Shown: positions 9,239 to 18,115 of the stretch, piece by piece
Layout of the letters: each line of letters opens with the position of its first letter
Position numbering within the stretch: the first letter of the stretch is position 1
Source: Candidatus Phyllobacterium onerii
GTDB lineage: Bacteria > Pseudomonadota > Alphaproteobacteria > Rhizobiales > Rhizobiaceae
NCBI RefSeq assembly: GCF_028331445.1
Contig: NZ_JAQMHX010000018.1
Span: 1-64,000, forward strand
Length of the DNA: 64,000 nt
Direction of reading: 5' to 3'
The notes under the pieces: generated by a model
Seen by the model: the letters and a program-made list of their open reading frames with translations, nothing else
Database searches by the model: none
Told to the model about the DNA's origin: nothing
Program-made: the position numbers and the translations under genes

Positions 9239-9838
9239 ATGGTGTCGTCACTGGCAAGCAATCAAACCAGCTCGCGATCTGCAAACTCTGACAGATCGCT
9301 CTTGTTCCAAGATCTGATTATTCCGCATTTGGATGCCGCCTATAATTTTGCGCGCTATCTCAGCCGGGATGCAGACGCGGCGCAGGATATAGTGCAAGAG
9401 GCATTTTTGCGGGCCTATCGTAACTTCGATGGTTACCATGGCGGCGATCCCCGCTCCTGGATCTTTGCGATTGTACGAAATTGTTTCCATGCCTGGTCAC
9501 ACGACCTGAGACGCAAGCATCGCTTCGAGATGCCTTTGACAGATGGATTTCACGATGGCGGGCCTTCCGCGCCGTCCGTGCATGACGTTGCTTCAGAGGA
9601 GGACACTCCAGAAATTGCGCTAATGCGTACGTCTCAATCGGAGTGCGTTCGCTCCGTCATCAGTGAACTGCCCGTCGACCTGCGCGAAATCTTGGTCCTG
9701 CGCGAGCTCGAACAACTATCATACCGGCAGATTGCGGACATCATTGACTTGCCTCTAGGCACGGTCATGTCGCGCCTCGCCCGGGCCAGGCGAGCATTTG
9801 GCAAATTATGGCATAACACAAACCTGGGAGAGGAATAA
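9239..9838 (+). CDS. ECF RNA polymerase sigma factor
   Basis: This 199-aa group IV sigma factor would redirect RNA polymerase to a stress regulon. Region 2 is seen in AAQDIVQEAFLRAYRNFDG and the tryptophan-rich PRSWIFAIVRNCFHAW. Region 4 is ELPVDLREILVLRELEQLSY, then RQIADIIDLPLGTVMSRLAR. The start at 9239 is chosen because GAGG lies 8 bases upstream and the resulting length fits ECF factors. An in-frame ATG at 9077 would add 54 atypical residues. It is followed within a few bases by a zinc-finger anti-sigma gene, the usual partner arrangement. Confidence 0.9.
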   Translation: MVSSLASNQTSSRSANSDRSLLFQDLIIPHLDAAYNFARYLSRDADAAQDIVQEAFLRAYRNFDGYHGGDPRSWIFAIVRNCFHAWSHDLRRKHRFEMPLTDGFHDGGPSAPSVHDVASEEDTPEIALMRTSQSECVRSVISELPVDLREILVLRELEQLSYRQIADIIDLPLGTVMSRLARARRAFGKLWHNTNLGEE

Positions 9839-9843
9839 GTACG

Positions 9844-10632
9844 ATGGCCGATTCCCAAAATTGCCCCGACTGGGTTGTTATGATGCATGGTTACCTCGAT
9901 GGTGAACTCGATGCGGTCCATTCCTTGAAGTTTGAGCAACACCTCGAAAGTTGCGACAATTGCTCCAAGCAATTGGAAAAAGCTCAAAGATTGCAGCAAG
10001 TCATCGGTCAGGACGGTGTGAGCTGGCGCATGCCGGCCGAGGTCCGCGAGCGGGTCCTCGCAACCGCGGCGCATCAGGCGACCTATGCATACCACAATGG
10101 AAAAACGAGCGCGTTCGCCAATTGGCTCAATTTCCTAAAGCGCTGGAGCTATATCCCATCACTTGCTGGCATAGCGGCGAGTCTTTTTCTCGTACTCTCC
10201 CTGCCGCCCCAGGAGGGATCGCTTCAGAACCAACTTGTTGCAAGTCATGTCAGGTCGCTGCTCGCCAATCATCTGACCGATGTGCAAACGTCAGATCAGC
10301 ACACCGTCAAACCTTGGTTCAATGGAAAGATTGATTTTTCTCCACCGGTTGTTGATTTGGCGACACAAGGCTTTCCACTCGTAGGAGGGCGTGTGGACTA
10401 TGTTGACGGAAAGGTCGTAGCAGCGCTCATATATCGCCGGCATGCCCACGTCATCAATCTGTTCATTTGGCCTTCGACAAAGCTCGATCTCAGCAGCGCT
10501 TCTTACGACGGATACAATCTTGTCAAATGGACCGACAAAGGACTGGCTTTTTGGGCGGTTTCTGATGTTGGGGCGGAGGACCTTGCATCTTTTCACCAAC
10601 TGTTTTTGGGAGCTGCCGGAAAATTGAATTGA
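9844..10632 (+). CDS. Anti-sigma factor, ZAS/zf-HC2 type, membrane anchored
   Basis: This 262-aa predicted inner-membrane anti-sigma factor should hold the preceding ECF sigma inactive. The N-terminal cytoplasmic zinc-binding domain has the H-x(n)-C-x2-C pattern (MMHGYLDGELD, then HLESCDNCSKQLEKA). One membrane helix follows (about residues 101-120, YIPSLAGIAASLFLVLSL). The periplasmic domain contains VDLATQGFPLVGGRVDYVDG and VVAALIYRRHAHVINLFIW, typical of this anti-sigma family. It starts 5 bp after the sigma stop, so the two are co-transcribed. Confidence 0.9.
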   Translation: MADSQNCPDWVVMMHGYLDGELDAVHSLKFEQHLESCDNCSKQLEKAQRLQQVIGQDGVSWRMPAEVRERVLATAAHQATYAYHNGKTSAFANWLNFLKRWSYIPSLAGIAASLFLVLSLPPQEGSLQNQLVASHVRSLLANHLTDVQTSDQHTVKPWFNGKIDFSPPVVDLATQGFPLVGGRVDYVDGKVVAALIYRRHAHVINLFIWPSTKLDLSSASYDGYNLVKWTDKGLAFWAVSDVGAEDLASFHQLFLGAAGKLN

Positions 10633-10839
10633 TCAGGCGCGGTTTGCCAAAATGCAAGGGTAGCTGACACACATCGTCGATGTGACGACTTGTTGCCGGA
10701 AACTCCAGACCCGCCGGCAACAAGCTCAAATCAGCGCTCGATGTCATTCTTATTGGGACCATGTGGAGAAAAACAACTCTGCGATCGGGCGCGAATTCGG
10801 CGAGGGCTGGGGCGCATGCAACGAAAACGAGGCGGTACG

Positions 10840-11190
10840 ATGAGCGAGGCGCGACTGAAAGGCTGCCCCGAATGGCGCGTGATGCTGCATGGTTTCGTCG
10901 ACGGCGAATTCGATCCCGCGCATGCATCGCAGTTTAAGGATCACCTTGCCACCTGTCCGGGCTGCCGGACGGCGATGGAAGAGGTGCGGGTCGAGAGGAC
11001 GGTCATGAACCAGGACAATGTGAAATGGCGCCCGCCCCAAGTATTGCGGGCTCAGGTTCTTTCGATGCACGTCTTCGAGCAGCGCCAGCAGCAGAAACCC
11101 GGCTGGCGGCGCGCGCTCGGCCTGAAGTAATTGAGCCTTGTGGCTTCGGTTGCAGCGCTTGCGGCAATCAGTTGTCGTGGCCAGCGCCGA
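10840..11190 (+). pseudogene. Truncated second ZAS anti-sigma factor
   Basis: A 96-aa frame (10840-11130, preceded by GAGG) encodes only the zinc-binding N-terminus (MLHGFVDGEFDPAHASQFKD, HLATCPGCRTAMEE) of a paralogue of the upstream anti-sigma factor. A TAA at 11128 ends it. In the same frame beyond the stop the sequence still reads like a membrane helix (LSLVASVAALAAIS), as expected if a nonsense change cut a longer protein. The periplasmic domain is absent. A soluble ZAS fragment might still bind a sigma factor, so a residual regulatory role is possible. No matching second sigma gene is present. Confidence 0.65.
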
Positions 11191-11380
11191 TAGTAAAGCG
11201 AGGCCGCTGAGGCAATGGCGGCGCCGAGCCCAACAACCCAGTATTCAATGTGCTCGTCCTTGTACAGGAACGACATTATCAAAACAACGGGTTGGTGCTG
11301 CCTACACTAAGGAGCATGGGTTCGATTCCCATCAAGGCGGGCATTTGAAGTGAGATTTCCAATGAGCCATGGATATACAT
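11131..11380. other. Junction DNA with a tRNA T-arm-like relic
   Basis: No gene is supported here. At about 11315-11331 there is a perfect T-arm look-alike: 5-bp stem ATGGG/CCCAT around the loop TTCGATT, followed by CAAGGCGGGCA. No matching acceptor 5' strand, D-arm or anticodon arm is evident, so it is at most a 3' tRNA fragment such as integration events leave. A minus-strand frame from 11282 begins with a plausible membrane peptide (EYWVVGLGAAIASAASLYY) but soon turns into the antisense of the anti-sigma relic. Confidence 0.3.
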
Positions 11381-12890
11381 CATGTACCCGTCACTGCGGC
11401 AACTGAACTAATGCCATCAATGACCGAGATGGGGCCGACGGCAGACTGTCCGTTACCAAGACACCCGATGCGAAAAGCGGACATCCACCACTCGGGACCG
11501 GGGTCTGGGATTTACCCAAAGCATGTGTAATCGGGCGGTCCCAAATGGGCGAGCTCCCACTACTATCCCGGCGTAGCCGAGATGAAGGGAGATGACGATG
11601 TTTTATGCTGCTTTGGACGTGTCGCTGCGCTCAGTGGCGATCTGCATTATTGACCAGGATGGGAAGGTTCGGCTCGAGCGAGCCGTTTCATCCGACGTGC
11701 CGGACCTGGTTCACTGCCTGCGCGAGTTTGGCGAACCGATCCATCAGATAGGGCTGGAAGCTGGCACGCTCACTCAACATCTGACCTATGGCCTAACGGA
11801 AGCAGGTTTCGATGTAGTGTGCATGGAGGCTCGGCAGGTCAATGCCGCTCTTTCGGCCATGCGGAACAAGACCGACAAAAACGACGCTCGCGGCATCGCC
11901 CAACTGCTGCGATCGGGTTGGTACAGTCGGGTGCATGTGAAGAGCGTCGAAAGCCATTACATCCGTGCACTACTCACCAGCCGCAAGGTCATGCAGCGGA
12001 AATGCATCGACCTTGAAAACGAAATCCGCGGGCTTCTGAAGGTCTTCGGCGTTAAACTGCCGATGCGTCTGGGGGGTAGTGCATTCGATGCGGCCGTCCG
12101 AGACACGATCGAAAGCGATCCGGCACTTAGCCATGCGCTCCTGCCGATGTTGCAGGCCAGGCAGATGCTCCTGGAAACCTTTCTTGAACTCGATCGACGT
12201 GTCCGAAGAGCGGCGCACCAAGACTCCGTCACTACGCGGTTCATGGGTGTTCCAGGTGTCGGATACGTGACGGCTTTGAGCTTCAAGGCCGCAGTTGACG
12301 ATCCCACCCGCTTCAAAAGCTCGCGCACTGTCGGCGCTCACTTCGGGCTGACGCCGCGACGCTTCCAGTCCGGCGAGAAGGACAATCCCGGCCGGATCTC
12401 CCATGCCGGCGACGCCGACGTGCGGGCGACGCTCTATGCAGCCGCCAACGCGATGCTGATGCGGTCGATTGCCTGGAGCAGCCTGAAGGCATGGGGCGTG
12501 CGGCTGATGAAGACCAAGGGACGGGACGAGCCATCGTCGCTGTCGCCCGCAAGATTGCCGTCGTGCTTCATCGGATGTGGATCGACGGCACAGAGTTCCG
12601 GTTCGGATCGGAGGCATCTGCATGATATGACATAGCCTTCGAACTCGATCCTGGCCGGATCGTCCACGCGGACGACGGGATGGATGAAGCCGTTAATGTC
12701 TGCTGCGCTTCGAGCGCGTCCCAAAGCGAGGCTCTCCAGACCCTGATCCCATGCATGCATGCAGCGGCTCCGAACGCAAGGGAGCCAATAGACTGCGAAG
12801 AGAAGCGTGACCCGCGTGAACGACCAGGCTACCGACGATCAGAAAAGAGCTTGACCCAAATGCCCGATTAGAGAAGCAGACGTCAATGCG
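11380..12890 (+). mobile_element. IS110-family insertion sequence (ends approximate)
   Basis: This is one IS110-family element carrying a DEDD transposase. The family lacks long terminal inverted repeats, so the ends cannot be fixed by eye; the bounds cover the noncoding flanks that appear to belong to it. About 210 bp of noncoding DNA precede the transposase, the position in which the IS110 subgroup encodes its bridge RNA. About 250 bp follow the transposase, ending near GCCCGATTAGAG. The transposase is frameshifted near its end, so this copy may be inactive. Confidence 0.65.
11592..12635 (+). pseudogene. IS110-family transposase, C-terminal frameshift
   Basis: The 347-aa frame carries the RuvC-like DEDD site (D9, E56, D95, D98: ALDVS, GLEAG, KTDKNDARGIA). 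The transposase_20 domain follows with VPGVGYVTALSFKAAV, VGAHFGLTPRR and GRISHAGDADVR. After KTKGR, near 12526, the frame changes: the current reading ends in unrelated residues. The frame shifted by one base instead gives RAIVAVARKIAVVLHRMWID and a stop at about 12630, which is the expected IS110 C-terminus. A single-base deletion explains this. The catalytic and serine-containing domains remain in frame, so residual activity is possible. The start has GGGAG 8 bases upstream. Confidence 0.85.
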
Positions 12891-13202
12891 TAGCCCCCGA
12901 ACAGATCTATAACGCGTGGGGAATGCAGTGTAGATGGGGCTGCCGCCATCCTCCTCGAATATTGCTATCGCCAACGGGTCAAAGGGTATAGGCTTGTTCG
13001 GAAGCCGTTTGTACCTCCATGAGTTCGACATGTTTCATCCCACACGTTTGGGACGGCTTATTTTCTCAGCGCATTGATCTGCATGGCCCGTTCGGTGAGG
13101 ACGCTCCGATGTCCCGTTTTGCGCGCAGAAGTTTCATTAGTTTAGCATCGCCAAGTCTGCCCGCGTGCCACCGGAACGCGGCTTGAATATCAAGGGAATG
13201 GT
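12636..13202. other. IS110 right flank and promoter region of heme oxygenase
   Basis: The first 250 bp look like the noncoding right end of the IS110 element. The remaining roughly 310 bp precede the heme oxygenase gene and should contain its promoter. A 112-codon minus-strand frame (13031 to 12693) crosses the probable IS boundary and is not supported as a gene. Confidence 0.4.
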
Positions 13203-13820
13203 TTGTCCGAAACCCGAAACTACATGTTGCCACCTCATGATGATCCGCAGCAGACGCGGCGGATGCGATTGCGGTTGGAGACGCATCAGGTGCACCGCCA
13301 ACTTGACATAGCGGTGAATGCAGCTGGGTTCCTGGGGCAGGTTGATCTTTATCGCCGCTATCTTGCCGCGACATGGCACGCTTGGCAGCCCCTGGAGGTG
13401 ATACTCGATGCAAGCGATGCAGCGCGGCATTATCCGTTGTGGCCTCAGCGTCGCCTTCTGTCATCCCTCGCTGCGGACATGGCAGATCTCGACGTCACAG
13501 TGCCTGTCACGGCAGCGCGTCGGGGAAAGCTATCAGTTTGGGACACAGCCTCGGTGATGGGAACGTTATACGTGCTCGAGGGATCGGCTCTGGGTGCACG
13601 GATCTTGGCGGGCCGATTGAGGAATATTGGGATGACCGCTGATTTTGGTGCTCGGCACATTGCCGTCCAAACTGGAAACCCCAAAGCCTGGAAGTCATTT
13701 CTGAAAATTTTGGAGGCCACTGCCATGACCTCCCTTGAGGAAGATCGCTGTATCAGCGCCGCTCAGGCAGCTTTCAATGTCTTCGAGTTTCATTACAGCC
13801 GCGCCGATCGCAAGCTATGA
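13203..13820 (+). CDS. bphO: Biliverdin-producing heme oxygenase (BphO-type)
   Basis: This 205-aa protein should cleave heme to biliverdin, iron and CO, supplying the chromophore for the adjacent phytochrome. It shows the proximal His region (RLRLETHQVHRQLD) and the distal-helix glycine motif VLEGSALGARIL. Its length fits the bacterial BphO/HemO family. The start is a TTG at 13203 preceded by AAGGGA; an in-frame ATG at 13224 is the alternative. Its stop overlaps the ATG of bphP (ATGA), so the two are translationally coupled. Confidence 0.9.
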   Translation: MSETRNYMLPPHDDPQQTRRMRLRLETHQVHRQLDIAVNAAGFLGQVDLYRRYLAATWHAWQPLEVILDASDAARHYPLWPQRRLLSSLAADMADLDVTVPVTAARRGKLSVWDTASVMGTLYVLEGSALGARILAGRLRNIGMTADFGARHIAVQTGNPKAWKSFLKILEATAMTSLEEDRCISAAQAAFNVFEFHYSRADRKL

Positions 13821-15403
13821 ATGACGTCAATGACAACGTGGATCTGACTTCATGCGACCGTGAGCCTATTCACATCCCCGGTTCAATCCAACCGCATGGG
13901 GTTTTACTGGTAGCCGAACGCGAATCCTTGGAAATAGTGGGAGCGGCAGGCGACGTCGAGGGTAGGCTTTGGCCGGAGTGGTCGGAGAAAACCCTGAATG
14001 ACCTTTCCCGACAAGATATTCGCGCTGTTCTTGACAATGAATCGAACACAAATTCCATAGTGCTTGATCCTGTGCGTGGGATTTCAGAAATCTTCGAAGC
14101 GGTAGCTCACCGAAGCGTTGACAAACTCATTGTGGAGTTGGAGCCAGCAGAGATCGACGCGTGCTCAACTGCATTTATACTCGCCGATCTCGACAGCTGG
14201 AGCTCCGCCTTCGAACGTTCATTCAATCTGCGCGAGCTTTGCCAGAACGCTGCCACGGCGTTTCGCCATCTGACTGGCTTTGACAGGGTCATGATATACC
14301 AGTTTCTCGATAACGGCACCGGGGTCGTGGTCGCGGAAGACAAAGCCGCGGCGCTCGGAACCTTTCTCAACCACCATTTCCCCGCCACCGACATCCCCAA
14401 GCAGGCCAGAGCTCTCTACATTCGTAACCGAGTCCGCGTCATTCCGGATGTTTCCTACGATCCGGCACCGCTTCGATCAAATAAGATCGAACTTGCAGAG
14501 CTTGATCTCAGCGATGTGAACTTGCGCAGTGTTTCACCCGTGCACATCCAGTATTTGAAGAATATGCAGGTGCAGGCTTCAGCTTCCCTCTCCATCGTAC
14601 GTGATGGCGTGCTTTGGGGTTTGATTGCCTGCCATCATCGGTCACCAAGACATTTGTCGCTTTCAAAACGTATTGCTTGCCGCGCGCTTGCCGGCGGGCT
14701 GGCGCGTCAAATCAGGGCGAAGGATGAAGCGGAGACCTATAGAGAGCGAATCCATTTGCGTACCTCGGAAGACGCCATGCTGCGTCGTATGGCGATCGCG
14801 GATCCGCTCGACACCGTATTCTCGGAATATGGGGGCGACTTTGGCGAAATGCTGGGGGCTGATGGTTTTGTCGCCAGCACGGACGGGCAGATCTACAGTG
14901 CCGGCAATGTTCCGGACCAAGCGGATGTCGAGGCGCTCCTGGACTGGGCAACAACCAAATCGGCACACCAGCCATTTTCGACGGCAGAGCTGAGCAAGCA
15001 TTATCCACCGGCGTCACGTTTCAGCAAGGAGGCCAGTGGCATTCTGTCGGTCACGGTGCCTGGTGACAGGCGCATAGCCCTGATGTGGTTTCGTATGGAA
15101 GAAATCCAGATGCTCAATTGGGCCGGAAACCCACATAAAGACGCGGCTCTGCCACCGCATCAGTTTCTAACCCCACGAGCTTCGTTCGAAAAATGGGTCG
15201 AAGAAGTTCGTGGGAAATCGAGACCGTGGACACTGAATGAAATGGAATCCGCGCGGCGGCTCTCCCACGCGGTGCTGGAAGTCGTGCAGAGGCGGCAGAT
15301 CGAGGCACTGAACCGGGAGCTTGGGCAAGCTCTGGCTCAGAAGGATAGGTTGCTTGCAAAAGGATTTTCTGATGCGGGAGGTAGACCACCGCGTTCAGAA
15401 TAG
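13817..15403 (+). CDS. bphP: Bacteriophytochrome photosensory module (PAS-GAF-PHY), kinase out of frame
   Basis: This 528-aa red/far-red photosensor module starts with the biliverdin-binding Cys13 (LTSCDREPIHIPGSIQPHG) and a PAS domain. The GAF domain has the DIP motif (ATDIPKQARALYI) and chromophore-pocket histidines (SPVHIQYLKNMQ, LIACHHRSP). The PHY domain has a tongue with the PRxSF motif (TPRASFEKW). After the linker QALAQKDRLLAK the frame runs into unrelated residues and stops at 15403. The histidine kinase that should follow is intact but one base out of frame. The break falls at a run of four A (15358-15361). It is a sequencing error, a disrupted gene, or a true split protein. Confidence 0.88.
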   Translation: MNDVNDNVDLTSCDREPIHIPGSIQPHGVLLVAERESLEIVGAAGDVEGRLWPEWSEKTLNDLSRQDIRAVLDNESNTNSIVLDPVRGISEIFEAVAHRSVDKLIVELEPAEIDACSTAFILADLDSWSSAFERSFNLRELCQNAATAFRHLTGFDRVMIYQFLDNGTGVVVAEDKAAALGTFLNHHFPATDIPKQARALYIRNRVRVIPDVSYDPAPLRSNKIELAELDLSDVNLRSVSPVHIQYLKNMQVQASASLSIVRDGVLWGLIACHHRSPRHLSLSKRIACRALAGGLARQIRAKDEAETYRERIHLRTSEDAMLRRMAIADPLDTVFSEYGGDFGEMLGADGFVASTDGQIYSAGNVPDQADVEALLDWATTKSAHQPFSTAELSKHYPPASRFSKEASGILSVTVPGDRRIALMWFRMEEIQMLNWAGNPHKDAALPPHQFLTPRASFEKWVEEVRGKSRPWTLNEMESARRLSHAVLEVVQRRQIEALNRELGQALAQKDRLLAKGFSDAGGRPPRSE

Positions 15404-15947
15404 CCTCCAGATGGTTTCGTCGTTTCTGGGAATGCAGGCACGGATGATTGAAGACCAAACTACCGTAGACCACATCAACGAAGCGCGCAGCCGGCTTGCC
15501 GCTGTCGCCTTGGTTCATCGCCGTCTCTATTCGGACGATCACGCAAAGGCCGTTGATCTGGCGCGTTATCTGGGCGAACTCTGCCGGGAGATCCTATCAT
15601 CCATCGACACGGGGTGGCAAGAGCAGCTCAATATCGATCTTACACCCGTGTTGATGGTCGCCGACCGAGCCATCAATGTGGGGCTGGTCTTCGCCGAGCT
15701 GATCATGAACGCCAATAAGTACGCCTATGGTGGATTACCCGGACCATTGTCTATTGTCCTGGAGCAACATCAAGGCAGCTTCAGGCTGATCGTATCCGAC
15801 CACGGCTCTGGCAAGAGGGAACCAGGAAGCGGCTTCGGTACCAAGATGCTGAACTCGATTGTCACTAGCCTTGGCGGCGGAATGGAAGAAGGAGACAATC
15901 TTCCTGGTCTAAGGGTAGTCGTCACGGCTCCAATCGTCCAGGGATGA
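15372..15947 (+). CDS. HisKA_2 histidine kinase module of the phytochrome (separate frame)
   Basis: This is a 191-aa kinase core. The HisKA_2 dimerisation/phospho-acceptor region has the His in REVDHRVQNSLQ. The HATPase domain has an N-box (AELIMNANKYAYGG), G1 (VSDHGSGKR) and G2 (GSGFGTKML). It lies one base out of frame with the photosensory module. The ATG at 15372 has AAAAGGA ending 7 bases upstream, a good ribosome-binding site, so independent translation as a stand-alone kinase is feasible. If the frameshift is an artefact, this is simply the C-terminus of a phytochrome kinase of about 715 aa. No cognate response regulator gene follows. Confidence 0.75.
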   Translation: MREVDHRVQNSLQMVSSFLGMQARMIEDQTTVDHINEARSRLAAVALVHRRLYSDDHAKAVDLARYLGELCREILSSIDTGWQEQLNIDLTPVLMVADRAINVGLVFAELIMNANKYAYGGLPGPLSIVLEQHQGSFRLIVSDHGSGKREPGSGFGTKMLNSIVTSLGGGMEEGDNLPGLRVVVTAPIVQG

Positions 15948-16208
15948 AGATCACCATCTGGGATCTGACGCGGCGTCAACACCGGTGACGTGTGACACCG
16001 AGCGCGGACAGAGGTGAATGGCCGCTTGGCGGCGCGAAGCGGTCAGTCGCGCCACAATCGCCAAACGCCAGCTTCGGGGCCGGGAGCGGACCGTCCACTA
16101 TGCGTTTCGATTTCACGGAGAGCGGCCACTCCGCGGCCTGTCCCCCTTGGGAATGCCAATCTCCAACAGCAATTTCCCTAGCCCATTTTTGGCGTTTGGC
16201 ATGGGACG

Positions 16209-17105
16209 TTAGCCACGCGATATGGACCGCCCGGCGAGGAGCGGAGCGTACGCGGCGAGTCGGTGGGATATGAACTCTGTGAAAAGCCGCACGCGCTTCG
16301 TCTTGCGTGTCTCCCCCTGCGTGAGAAGCCAGATCGTCGCAGGTGATTTCAGATCGATGCCCGGAACTCTCGCCAGCAAGTGATCGGCATCTCCGACGAA
16401 ACAGGGCAGTTTGGTCATGCCGATCCCTTGCCTTGCCGCAGCGATCTGCGCGTCGGCGTCCGGCGTCCTGAACGGAACCCCTGTGGCGCGAAACTCCCCT
16501 TGGTCGACCCAGTTCGGAACAGCCTGACCGCCGATGACGATGGGCCGGATTGGATCCGGCACACCCGCACGCCAAGCGGCCAGTCTATCGCGGGACATAT
16601 AAACACCCGCGAGCAGATCCGGACCTTTCAGGCCATGAAGATTGAGCGGCAGGGTCTTGCGATCGGAGACCATCCGGATTGCCACATCCGCCTCCCGATT
16701 GGTCAGATTCGCGACCTCGCCGGTCGATACGATCTCCATCTCGATGTCCGGATGCAGACGCGCAAAATCTGCGATATCCGGCATGAGCAGGTGTGTCGCA
16801 AGGAACGGGGGCAGCGTCACCCGTAGAAGCCCGCGTACGCTCTGATCGCGTCCGAAGACGCGCGTCTCCAGTTGGTGCGACGAGGCTTCCATCTGGTTCG
16901 CGAACTCGAGAACCTCCTCGCCCGCGGCCGTCAGGCGGTAGCCCGAAGGCAGCTTTTCGAACATCTGCGCCCCGAGGTGCTCCTCGAGCTGCGCAATGCG
17001 TCGCAGCACGGTCGAGTGGTTGACTCCCAGGCTCTTGGCGGCAGCCCGCACTGAGCCGCCACGTGCGGCGGCAAGGAAGTAGCGAACGTCATCCCAGTCG
17101 ATCAT
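16209..17105 (-). CDS. LysR-family transcriptional regulator
   Basis: This is a 298-aa LysR regulator. The N-terminal winged helix-turn-helix (about residues 1-60) reads DVRYFLAAARGGSVRAAAKS and then LGVNHSTVLRRIAQLEEHLG. The effector-binding domain (about 90-290) has FRTPDADAQIAAARQGIGM. It belongs to the group usually acting on nearby oxidoreductase genes and is divergent from an SDR pair, which it probably controls. Its start codon is 225 bp from the SDR start, leaving room for two promoters. Confidence 0.88.
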   Translation of the reverse strand: MIDWDDVRYFLAAARGGSVRAAAKSLGVNHSTVLRRIAQLEEHLGAQMFEKLPSGYRLTAAGEEVLEFANQMEASSHQLETRVFGRDQSVRGLLRVTLPPFLATHLLMPDIADFARLHPDIEMEIVSTGEVANLTNREADVAIRMVSDRKTLPLNLHGLKGPDLLAGVYMSRDRLAAWRAGVPDPIRPIVIGGQAVPNWVDQGEFRATGVPFRTPDADAQIAAARQGIGMTKLPCFVGDADHLLARVPGIDLKSPATIWLLTQGETRKTKRVRLFTEFISHRLAAYAPLLAGRSISRG

Positions 17106-17330
17106 GGTCCATTCCCGCGCCGCATGGGGCGGCCTCCAAAGACCAGTCTACCCTACTGGGCCGGATTGCGCATGACCGTCGCTGCGTTCGATCACGTAAG
17201 TGGATCGTTTTCGCACCACGGATGCGCGCGATTGCGCACTCACCGCCTGGCGCCGCCGACCCCATATCGAGGCTGTCGGAGGATGTCTCCGCAATCGATG
17301 ACCCGAGACGCGACACAAGGAATGCATGAC

Positions 17331-18065
17331 ATGACCAGATTGAATGGAAAGACAGCCGTGATCACGGGCGGCGCCACCGGTATCGGCCTCGCCGCTGCAA
17401 GGCGCTTCATCGAGGAGGGTGCCTTCGTCTTCATCTACGGCCGTCGGCAGCAAGCACTCGATGCGGCTGTGGCCGAGCTTGGACCTAACGCCCGCGGGGT
17501 GAAGGGCTCGGTCTCGGATGAGGCCGATCTTGATCGGCTCTACGCGGCGGTGAAAGCAGAGCGCGGAAGCCTCGACATCGTTTTCGCCAATGCCGGGGCC
17601 GGAAGTCCGCTTCCTCTCGGCCAGATCACCGCCAAGCACATCGACGACACTTTCGACACCAACGTGAAGGGCACGATCTTCACGGTCCAGAAGGCGCTAC
17701 CACTGATGGGCCCGGGCGGTTCGATCATCCTGACGGGATCAAGCGCCGGGACCACCGGTGCCCCGGCATTCACTGCCTACAGCGCCAGCAAGGCAGCCGT
17801 GCGCAATCTCGCACGGACCTGGGCGGAGGATCTGAAGGGTACCGGTATCCGGGTCAACGTGTTGTCGCCCGGCGCGACGGCGACCGAACTCGCGAAGGAA
17901 GCGCTCGGAGAGGAGGGCCAAAAGGCCTACGGCGCGATGACCCCGCTCCGGCGCATGGCCGCTCCGGCGGAGATCGCGGCCGCCGCCGCCTTCCTCGCGT
18001 CGGACGACAGCAGCTTCATGACCGCCAGCGAAGTCGCCGTCGACGGCGGCCTGGCTCAACTCTGA
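17331..18065 (+). CDS. Short-chain dehydrogenase/reductase
   Basis: This 244-aa NAD(P)-dependent oxidoreductase of the classical SDR family has the cofactor motif TGGATGIG, the NAGAG motif, the catalytic Ser of GSSAGTTG and the YSASK catalytic Tyr/Lys. The C-terminus DDSSFMTASEVAVDGGLAQL fits the family. The start at 17331 is chosen because AAGGA lies 9 bases upstream and the Rossmann fold begins at once. Longer versions would add about 69 non-homologous residues. It is a tandem paralogue of the next gene. Substrate unknown. Confidence 0.9.
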   Translation: MTRLNGKTAVITGGATGIGLAAARRFIEEGAFVFIYGRRQQALDAAVAELGPNARGVKGSVSDEADLDRLYAAVKAERGSLDIVFANAGAGSPLPLGQITAKHIDDTFDTNVKGTIFTVQKALPLMGPGGSIILTGSSAGTTGAPAFTAYSASKAAVRNLARTWAEDLKGTGIRVNVLSPGATATELAKEALGEEGQKAYGAMTPLRRMAAPAEIAAAAAFLASDDSSFMTASEVAVDGGLAQL

Positions 18066-18115
18066 CCCCGGCGCGGCTCCGTGCCTAACTCACACACAAC
18101 GTAGGACAAAAAATT

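Noticed and set aside
12693-13031. 112-codon minus-strand frame near the IS110 right end
   Set aside because: It crosses the probable IS boundary, has no family match and no convincing ribosome-binding site.
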